Assembly (NCBI GenBank): GCA_003507515.1
Contig: DNVL01000042.1
Span: forward strand, 1-8,614
DNA from: Legionella sp.
GTDB lineage: Bacteria; Pseudomonadota; Gammaproteobacteria; Legionellales; Legionellaceae
Direction of reading: 5' to 3'
DNA: 8,614 bases
Positions 1-4,702 of the stretch are shown here, one piece after another. Position numbers and translations under genes: made by a program. The notes below the pieces were generated by a model. That model ran no database searches. It saw nothing but the letters and a program-made list of their open reading frames with translations, and was not told the origin of the DNA. The first letter of the stretch is position 1, and each line of letters begins with the position of its first letter.

Positions 1-1758
1 CTGATTCAATTTCAATTGCTTAACTGGCTTTGGACTGGCGTAAAACATTCTGGATCGAACGATTTGTGATTTAAAAAAGATGTGCGCCTCACCTTCCGTT
101 TGTTCTTTTAAATCCAATAAGTCGATACGTGCGCGCCGCTCAAACGATGAACTTTTGGTGTCTAAATAGCTATTGGCAACGCCGCCTTCCTTGGTTTGGA
201 AGGAATCCACTTTCGTGACATACGCCTCGCCCGCGGTTTTAGTGAAAAAATCCCATGTCTCGCCTGGATCCTCGAGCTTCATGCAAATCTTGATGTTGGT
301 ATTGGCACCAATGGACGCCGCTTCTTCTTTCGATGCTTTTTGAAACGCGGGCAAATCCTGTCCTGCAAAAATGACCGAAAAGCCAAGCGAACGGGCTTGC
401 GCTGGGACCACCGCAAATCCTTGCACCGCGTAATATCCATATTCATCGAGTATGCACAGATAGGGCGTTAATGCATTCGTCGGTTTTCGCTCAATCACAT
501 CGCGATAATCCCCCTCGACCTCTTCCCCTAACCCTGCCGCCATCATAGCTTTCAGTGAAGAAACAATGATTTTGCCTAGGTTTGAAAGTTCATCCGGTGA
601 TTTTTCCAATGCAGGGAGCAACACCACCAGTATTCGCCGATTCAGCACCACGTCTTTAAAATCAACCTCCGCCAAATTCGTACGCAGAATGTGGCCATAC
701 GTATCCGCCAGCGATGAAAAGCTGCGCACCAATTGCATGGTAATAAACCCATGCTGCTCCAAAACCTGAGACACCTGCTTGCCTTTTTTTTCCTTATTAT
801 ATCCAGGTAACGTACCGAGGTAGTTCCGGAGCGGATCCGTCACCACCTTAGGGACGGACTCGATATTGATGCCCTCTTGATCATCACGCGGGAAGACTTT
901 ATCAATCACAATGGATTCAAGGCGTGATAAATCAAAGTAGTTACGAATCGAATTGGCATCCAGCAGGATGGCGCCCTCATCGCGCATATACACAAGGACC
1001 CGCATCAATGCTTCCACAAAGGCAATGGCACGCCCCTTCCACATATCGCCATCGGATGATTGGCTGGCACCCCCCATCAAACTCACCACCAAGTTGGTCA
1101 ACATACTCGATGAACCCTGGCAAAAAGGGTTCATCGTATTGGACAGACGTTTTTCCTGCGGACCGACAATGTCGCGTGCACCCGTCATGAAATTGATCAA
1201 CAGCAAGTCATCTTCCCGCCCCATGCTGCGCACCATGGAAAATACCTTGGCATACAGCGAGTTATCCCCTTTTCCATCCACATAAATAAATCCACTGCCC
1301 TGGGTCAATGCATTAAACGCAATGGATACTAACGCTTCTGTTTTACCACTACCGGTTGATCCAAAAATAAGGGCGTGGGTTCGCATGTCCTCATTGGCAA
1401 ACCATAACTCCTCGTTTGTTTTCATATCATTGCCAAAATAGGCAATGCCGCGCGCCATATTGGGTGTTTTAATCCCAGGCTTTAAATCATTAAAATCTCG
1501 AACACGTGTGATTTGCGGCAGGCGAAAAGGAAGTTTGTGCTTTCGAGTATACGCATAAGTGAACAGCGCCCCCCCCAATAAAAAGAGCAGTGAAGCAGCC
1601 TCCGATAGATAATAAGCACCACCCGCAAGCATGACCAAAAAGACCGCTACATTCGTCGGCTTGCTACAAAAATCAGCCATCCGCTGTCCAATGGAGCGCG
1701 TGTCGCGCAGCAGCTTGGTTGGATCGATTTCACTACGCGAATCAATACCTCGCATCAT
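1..1758 (-). CDS. icmO: Dot/Icm type IVB coupling ATPase DotL (IcmO), 3'-truncated by window edge
   Basis: DotL is the VirD4-family coupling ATPase of the Dot/Icm system. It sits in the inner membrane and hands effectors to the translocation channel. The frame is open from an ATG to position 1, giving 586 residues of a protein that is about 780 in L. pneumophila. Residues about 37-70 form two hydrophobic segments, consistent with the N-terminal membrane anchor. A perfect Walker A motif, GSTGSGKT, lies at 133-140, followed by a VDGKGDNS segment near 160. Walker B, CILDEYG, has its acidic pair at 438-439. The missing part is the C-terminal tail that in Legionella binds DotN, IcmS-IcmW and LvgA. 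The start is set by an ATGA overlap with icmP and by CAGGGG at 1767-1772, 8 nt upstream, as Shine-Dalgarno. A second ATG follows directly at 1755. The overlap implies translational coupling with icmP. Identity is very secure. Confidence 0.97.
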   Translation of the reverse strand, partial: MMRGIDSRSEIDPTKLLRDTRSIGQRMADFCSKPTNVAVFLVMLAGGAYYLSEAASLLFLLGGALFTYAYTRKHKLPFRLPQITRVRDFNDLKPGIKTPNMARGIAYFGNDMKTNEELWFANEDMRTHALIFGSTGSGKTEALVSIAFNALTQGSGFIYVDGKGDNSLYAKVFSMVRSMGREDDLLLINFMTGARDIVGPQEKRLSNTMNPFCQGSSSMLTNLVVSLMGGASQSSDGDMWKGRAIAFVEALMRVLVYMRDEGAILLDANSIRNYFDLSRLESIVIDKVFPRDDQEGINIESVPKVVTDPLRNYLGTLPGYNKEKKGKQVSQVLEQHGFITMQLVRSFSSLADTYGHILRTNLAEVDFKDVVLNRRILVVLLPALEKSPDELSNLGKIIVSSLKAMMAAGLGEEVEGDYRDVIERKPTNALTPYLCILDEYGYYAVQGFAVVPAQARSLGFSVIFAGQDLPAFQKASKEEAASIGANTNIKICMKLEDPGETWDFFTKTAGEAYVTKVDSFQTKEGGVANSYLDTKSSSFERRARIDLLDLKEQTEGEAHIFFKSQIVRSRMFYASPKPVKQLKLNQ

Positions 1759-2885
1759 GGCTCTAACCCCTGTAATTCTTTCGGTGACAATTTAATTTCT
1801 TTGACGGCAACTTCCAATGCTCGAATGGCCTCGTCTATCATCGGGGCAAGCGATCGACGGCCTGTGGTTCTTTCAGCAACCCAATGCGCGAAAGGGCCGC
1901 CTACTTCAGCAAATGGCGTCTGCCTCCCCACGCAATTGAGCATATACCACATCCGCCGATCAACCACTTTCAACCATAAAAAATCAGCACTTGGCATCAC
2001 GCCGTCCTCACGCGATGCCAGCAGCAGTGATGCCATCACGGTTAACAGATAAGCATGTCGACCCACCACTTCTTGCACATTCTCGGCGTGAATATGTTTA
2101 TGTAGCACGGGGATCGCGACATTATAATCGGGTTTACCCGCAGACGTGCTCTTATCCAACGAGGTCATCAAGCCAAGTGCTGCTTCTTTATCCCGATTCA
2201 TCCGCGCCATAAAAACTGCCGCCAGTGCCCGCGCATGCGGTGGGCTGCGATCGAAGCCATCCCAAACGGGCCCTAATTGCAGCGTAAACACGCGCTTTGC
2301 ATCCCCACGGCGGACAGATGCAGTCATCTCGGCACCAGGCTCTGGATTATCCATTAAAACGTCATTTTTTTTCAGTAACCTATGTTTGCGAGCGAACTCC
2401 ATTGGCGTTAATGCCATAGCCCACGGGCCAACATTAATGTCCGTATTGGTCAAGTCTTGGCCAACCACAGGCATAATGGCAGGCCAATTTTTTTGCTCCT
2501 GCTCACGCAGTGAATTCATGCTGTGGGCACGGCGAAATTTGAGGGTCACATCGGATTTATACAGCACTACGGCCAAAACAACAAAGATCACCATCACGGG
2601 ATAACGAACGTAATCTCCCACTTGCCTCATCAGATAAACAAATTCCTTCCAATGAACCGATGCCGGATCCAGGGTTTGCATGAGGTAAATATCATCTGCC
2701 AGTTGCGTTCCACCAATAAAGAAATGAACCAATTTGGCTTGCAGTAGGTTCAGAAAAAAAACAGCAGAAACAATGTACTGGTGCCCTGTTTGCCAAATCA
2801 ACCAGCCCACAAAAAACAACAACACCATGAACCAAATGGTGCTCATTGAGTTGTCGCCAGATTGCCCTTGTGATTGTTGAGCCAT
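1755..2885 (-). CDS. icmP: Dot/Icm coupling-complex protein DotM (IcmP)
   Basis: DotM is the membrane partner of DotL in the type IV coupling complex. The 376-residue length matches the Legionella protein. Hydrophobic stretches at about 17-31, 37-58 and 95-109 fit an N-terminal membrane region, and the rest forms the cytosolic domain. In L. pneumophila this domain has an arginine patch (I recall R196, R197 and R217) that binds glutamate-rich effector signals. Here R192-R193 in the segment SVRRGDAKRVFTLQLGP, and R213, sit at equivalent spacing, so acidic-signal binding is probably kept; this is inference from alignment by memory. It lies 68 nt after icmQ and overlaps icmO by 4 nt. The ATG at 2885 gives the expected N-terminus, although no strong Shine-Dalgarno is visible before it (only a GAAGCAGA stretch). 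Confidence 0.97.
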   Translation of the reverse strand: MAQQSQGQSGDNSMSTIWFMVLLFFVGWLIWQTGHQYIVSAVFFLNLLQAKLVHFFIGGTQLADDIYLMQTLDPASVHWKEFVYLMRQVGDYVRYPVMVIFVVLAVVLYKSDVTLKFRRAHSMNSLREQEQKNWPAIMPVVGQDLTNTDINVGPWAMALTPMEFARKHRLLKKNDVLMDNPEPGAEMTASVRRGDAKRVFTLQLGPVWDGFDRSPPHARALAAVFMARMNRDKEAALGLMTSLDKSTSAGKPDYNVAIPVLHKHIHAENVQEVVGRHAYLLTVMASLLLASREDGVMPSADFLWLKVVDRRMWYMLNCVGRQTPFAEVGGPFAHWVAERTTGRRSLAPMIDEAIRALEVAVKEIKLSPKELQGLEP

Positions 2886-2914
2886 GAGTCTGCTTCAATT
2901 AAAATGAGTAATGA

Positions 2915-2926
2915 ACGTATATACGT
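2915..2926. promoter_or_regulatory. 12-bp perfect palindrome in the icmQ-icmP gap
   Basis: ACGTATATACGT is its own reverse complement and sits in the middle of the 68-nt gap, about 30 nt before the icmP start. Flanking TGA and TCA on the two sides extend the symmetry if one extra T is allowed. Each strand contains TATACG, one base away from the TATACT hexamer linked to icm promoters in Legionella. It could be an operator for a dimeric regulator or a promoter -10 region. No good -35 hexamer is visible 16-18 nt upstream on the minus strand. Function is not established. Confidence 0.4.
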
Positions 2927-2953
2927 ATCACAAATGAGGTCCTGCACGCAATG

Positions 2954-3538
2954 TCAGGCCGCGTTATCTTTCACTAATCGCCCTTGCAGATAGCGGTAGA
3001 CTCCGGATTGATGAACAAAACAATCCAGGCTGTCCAAATGAAGCGTTCTATCTTTTATCGTCAACATTTGCTTTCCCAATTTATCCACAGGCATCTTGTC
3101 AGCAGGTAAGGGCAGAATATCTTGAGGCGAAATATAAATAGTCACATACGCTTCATTGATTTTATTTTCCTTTGATTTAATCATGGCTTTCACGTCAGCC
3201 TCATGGGCATAAATCGGCCGAGAAATCATTTGATGGGGTAAATTTGCAATGATCCGCTCCCATGAGCCTATATTGGTTCCATCAGATGAATACAATGCGA
3301 CATATATTTTTTGCTGCCCATGCCGCAACGCCATTTGTTTGATCAAATAAGGGGATACCCCTTGATGAACCTGGCCTTGCATCTCAATTTTTTTGATAAA
3401 TCCATCTCGAATCTCATGCAAATTCCGCCCAATGACCCTCAGGAAATTAGATTCATTCCAGGGGCCTTGCTCAATGGCGTCGTTTAATGCTTGTAAAACG
3501 GCATCCACTTGCTGTGTAGTTAGTTCATCATTTATCAT
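2954..3538 (-). CDS. icmQ: Dot/Icm protein IcmQ
   Basis: IcmQ is a cytoplasmic and membrane-associated Dot/Icm factor. Its N-terminal helical domain oligomerises, inserts into membranes and binds IcmR, and its C-terminal domain is reported to bind NAD+. The N-terminal segment here (ALNDAIEQGPW, then NFLRVIG, residues 17-37) is the family signature. Residues 1-55 look helical, about 55-75 form a linker, and about 76-194 form the C-terminal domain. The frame stays open upstream to a GTG at 3619, which would add 27 residues. I choose the ATG at 3538 because it gives 194 residues, close to the 191 of L. pneumophila, and starts the conserved helix correctly. The extra stretch is unlike IcmQ and carries promoter-like sequence. 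No strong Shine-Dalgarno precedes either start. It lies 83 nt after the putative icmR-equivalent gene. Confidence 0.95.
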   Translation of the reverse strand: MINDELTTQQVDAVLQALNDAIEQGPWNESNFLRVIGRNLHEIRDGFIKKIEMQGQVHQGVSPYLIKQMALRHGQQKIYVALYSSDGTNIGSWERIIANLPHQMISRPIYAHEADVKAMIKSKENKINEAYVTIYISPQDILPLPADKMPVDKLGKQMLTIKDRTLHLDSLDCFVHQSGVYRYLQGRLVKDNAA

Positions 3539-3585
3539 AGAAGACGCACGCTTTAAAAGATTATGAGAATCTAGATCATAGTATG

Positions 3586-3591
3586 AGTATA
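3586..3591 (-). promoter_or_regulatory. TATACT hexamer before icmQ, candidate -10 element
   Basis: The minus strand reads TATACT 47 nt upstream of the chosen icmQ ATG, in the 83-nt gap after the preceding gene. TATACT is a known expression element, proposed as a -10 box, for several L. pneumophila icm/dot genes. The hexamer 17 nt upstream, CAGCAG, is not a good -35, so a weak or activator-dependent promoter is the most that can be inferred. A second -10-like hexamer, TATGAT, follows at 3575-3580. Confidence 0.4.
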
Positions 3592-3621
3592 ACAGTGATT
3601 TGCACGACCTGCTGACCACGG

Positions 3622-3897
3622 TTATAAAGACGGGCGATTTTCCGTTGCGTTATCTTTCTGCAATGACAGGGCCATTTTAATTTTTTCTTTGCATTGCATT
3701 AAAACATCGCTGGCATTCGATTTATTCAATTTATTGACCAATCCAATCAACGCATCTAAATGAGACACTACACTGTCTTGTACCAAAGGAACGGTCACGC
3801 GAGCCTGCTCCTGGCGCGAAAATAAAGAGGGGGATGGATAGCTCGTTTGTTCAGCCCCTCTAACGACGGGACGACCTGACCATGCTTGATTAGACAT
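3622..3897 (-). CDS. Putative IcmR functional equivalent (FIR-type), 91 residues
   Basis: I do not recognise this protein by sequence. Its position between icmS and icmQ is the one held by icmR in L. pneumophila and by unrelated but functionally equivalent FIR genes in other Legionella species and Coxiella. IcmR/FIR proteins bind the IcmQ N-terminal domain and control its oligomerisation and pore activity. Residues 1-38 are polar and rich in Ser, Pro and Arg, probably disordered. Residues about 40-58 form an amphipathic helix with V43, L47, L50, V54 and L57 on one face. A second likely helix spans about 61-80, with V65, L66, I73 and L77. Helices of this type are what FIR proteins use to grip IcmQ. 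The ATG at 3897 follows a good Shine-Dalgarno, AGAGGA at 3903-3908. The coding call rests on position, ribosome site and length. The function is inferred from location and helical pattern alone. Confidence 0.78.
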   Translation of the reverse strand: MSNQAWSGRPVVRGAEQTSYPSPSLFSRQEQARVTVPLVQDSVVSHLDALIGLVNKLNKSNASDVLMQCKEKIKMALSLQKDNATENRPSL

Positions 3898-3976
3898 ACA
3901 TTTCCTCTTAAAACCATTGACGACTTAGAGTAAGAATAGCAGGGTTTACCTTAAACAAGCCTTAAAGACGCCCAAT

Positions 3977-3992
3977 TTTTCATCTTCTTTAC
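3977..3992 (-). promoter_or_regulatory. Weak CpxR-like half-site pair before the icmR-slot gene
   Basis: Just after the icmS stop, the minus strand reads GTAAA, six bases, then GAAAA. A further GTAAA lies at 3945-3949 in the same 96-nt gap. CpxR is known to activate icmR in L. pneumophila through direct repeats of GTAAA with a short spacer. The first half-site here is perfect and the second has one mismatch. The region is A-rich, so chance is a serious alternative. A TATTCT hexamer at about 3933-3938 could be a -10, but no convincing -35 is seen. Confidence 0.22.
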
Positions 3993-3993
3993 A

Positions 3994-4338
3994 TTAATCA
4001 TAGAGCAATTCATCCAACGGCGTGTAATCCCGACTCGGGCCACCTTGAATCAATTCATTCACTACATCCATCATGCACAACAACCGCAGAACGTTAGGGG
4101 TCACCTCATCAAAAACCACTTCCGTACCCAATAAGGCGTTTTCTGCATCATTGAATGACAGCCCCAATCCATAACCTAAGCACAATGAACACAATTGATC
4201 GGCTCGGCGTGCGATGGCTGGCAACAAACCAGTGTATGAAAACACCTCTTCAAAGCCAATGAATCGATCATTCAAATAAAATTTGGCATGCATGCCTGCT
4301 GCAATAAGGGCCATGTTTTTGCGAATGTCTGTGTCCAT
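3994..4338 (-). CDS. icmS: Dot/Icm type IV secretion adaptor IcmS
   Basis: IcmS is a small acidic cytosolic adaptor. With IcmW it binds effectors lacking a simple C-terminal signal and docks them on the C-terminal tail of DotL. The 114 residues equal the L. pneumophila length, and the sequence is close to consensus: FYLNDRFIGFEEVF (21-34), RADQLCSLCLGYGLG (45-59), and the C-terminal block VVFDEVTPNVLRLLCM followed by NELIQGGPSRDYTPLDEL. No membrane segment is present. The ATG directly follows the TAA of icmT (TAAATG), so the two genes are almost certainly translated from one message. GGTGG just upstream is the likely ribosome site. Its partner IcmW is not in the window. Confidence 0.98.
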   Translation of the reverse strand: MDTDIRKNMALIAAGMHAKFYLNDRFIGFEEVFSYTGLLPAIARRADQLCSLCLGYGLGLSFNDAENALLGTEVVFDEVTPNVLRLLCMMDVVNELIQGGPSRDYTPLDELLYD

Positions 4339-4599
4339 TTATCGCCACCACGGTTGTGAAGATTTAACAGGGCCGGCAAAAAACGTACGTAACCACCGGA
4401 GAAAAACGGGCACAGTAAACCCATAATGTTCAATAACACCAAAAAAAACAGCCGAAACAATCACCAAAAGACCAGTCCACAAACGAATATGCATCAGAAA
4501 CAAAAAAATAGGAAATGCAGCGCGCGCATCCACCATGAAAAATCGAGCACTCCGTGCTGAGTCACGCCAACTCGCCGTTGGTGAAAATCCTTCTGCCAT
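4339..4599 (-). CDS. icmT: Dot/Icm inner-membrane protein IcmT
   Basis: IcmT is a short membrane protein of the Dot/Icm apparatus; in L. pneumophila it is needed for intracellular growth and pore-dependent exit from the host cell. The family core is clear: WRDSARSARFF (residues 11-21), hydrophobic stretches at about 27-36 and 42-56, FLRWLRTFFAGP (66-77) and the C-terminal PWWR. The frame can be opened further upstream to an ATG at 4626 or a GTG at 4638. I choose the ATG at 4599 because GGAG sits 5 nt before it and the resulting 86 residues equal my recollection of the Legionella protein. It is the first gene of the icm block, 88 nt after the stop of the large NACHT-WD40 gene on the same strand. 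Confidence 0.95.
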   Translation of the reverse strand: MAEGFSPTASWRDSARSARFFMVDARAAFPIFLFLMHIRLWTGLLVIVSAVFFGVIEHYGFTVPVFLRWLRTFFAGPVKSSQPWWR

Positions 4600-4604
4600 A
4601 TGGT

Positions 4605-4608
4605 CTCC
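4605..4608 (-). promoter_or_regulatory. icmT: Shine-Dalgarno GGAG that sets the icmT start
   Basis: The minus strand reads GGAG, then ACCAT, then the ATG at 4599. This is near-optimal spacing. The upstream alternatives (ATG at 4626, GTG at 4638) lack a comparable site, so the shorter 86-residue protein is preferred. Confidence 0.7.
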
Positions 4609-4627
4609 ATCATGTGATCCAAACATC

Positions 4628-4640
4628 GCGTGAGTCACGC
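4628..4640. repeat. 13-bp inverted repeat in the icmT leader
   Basis: GCGTGACTCACGC has two perfect 6-bp arms around one central base. A one-base centre is too small for an RNA hairpin loop, so a DNA operator is more likely than a terminator or attenuator. It lies between the TATACT repeats and the icmT ribosome site. A 12-base stretch overlapping it, TGGCGTGACTCA on the minus strand (4631-4642), recurs as a direct copy inside icmT at 4558-4569, 73 bp away. No known regulator can be assigned. Confidence 0.4.
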
Positions 4641-4650
4641 CATGCTTTAC

Positions 4651-4683
4651 TCAGTATATCGTCAGTATATCGTCAGTATATCG
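4651..4683 (-). repeat. Three perfect 11-bp tandem repeats, each with TATACT, before icmT
   Basis: The minus strand carries CGATATACTGA three times head to tail without a mismatch (4673-4683, 4662-4672, 4651-4661). Each unit holds TATACT, the hexamer proposed as the -10 element of L. pneumophila icm/dot promoters. The 11-bp period is close to one helical turn, so all copies face the same side of the DNA. The array fills most of the gap between the NACHT-WD40 stop and icmT. Copy number could vary by slippage and alter expression; that part is inference. Confidence 0.9.
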
Positions 4684-4702
4684 TGCGCTACAGGCAATGC
4701 AA
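4675..4702 (-). promoter_or_regulatory. Candidate icmT promoter using the distal TATACT copy
   Basis: On the minus strand, TTGCAT (4697-4702) is followed by 16 bp and then TATACT (4675-4680), giving a sigma-70-like pair. TTGCAT matches TTGACA only in its first three bases. The two other TATACT copies (4664-4669 and 4653-4658) have no recognisable -35 at 17 bp. The -35 lies inside the last codons of the NACHT-WD40 gene, so the promoter overlaps that gene's 3' end. Transcription would start at about 4668, upstream of every possible icmT start codon. Confidence 0.5.

Noticed and set aside
1546..1551. TATACT on the minus strand inside icmO
   Set aside because: It encodes part of a normal codon run (GCG TAT ACT CGA) in the membrane-anchor region with no promoter context; it shows that the hexamer also occurs by chance.
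2146..2604. 152-codon open frame on the plus strand
   Set aside because: It lies entirely antisense to icmP/dotM, whose protein is unmistakable.
3539..3619. N-terminal 27-residue extension of IcmQ from a GTG
   Set aside because: It is not IcmQ-like, has no ribosome site, and covers promoter-like TATACT sequence; the ATG at 3538 gives the family length.
4600..4638. Longer IcmT starting at GTG 4638 or ATG 4626
   Set aside because: The added residues lie outside the IcmT core, and the GGAG at 4605-4608 serves the ATG at 4599.
4651..4683. Tandem repeats as a mini CRISPR array
   Set aside because: The 11-bp units are head to tail without spacers and are far too short.
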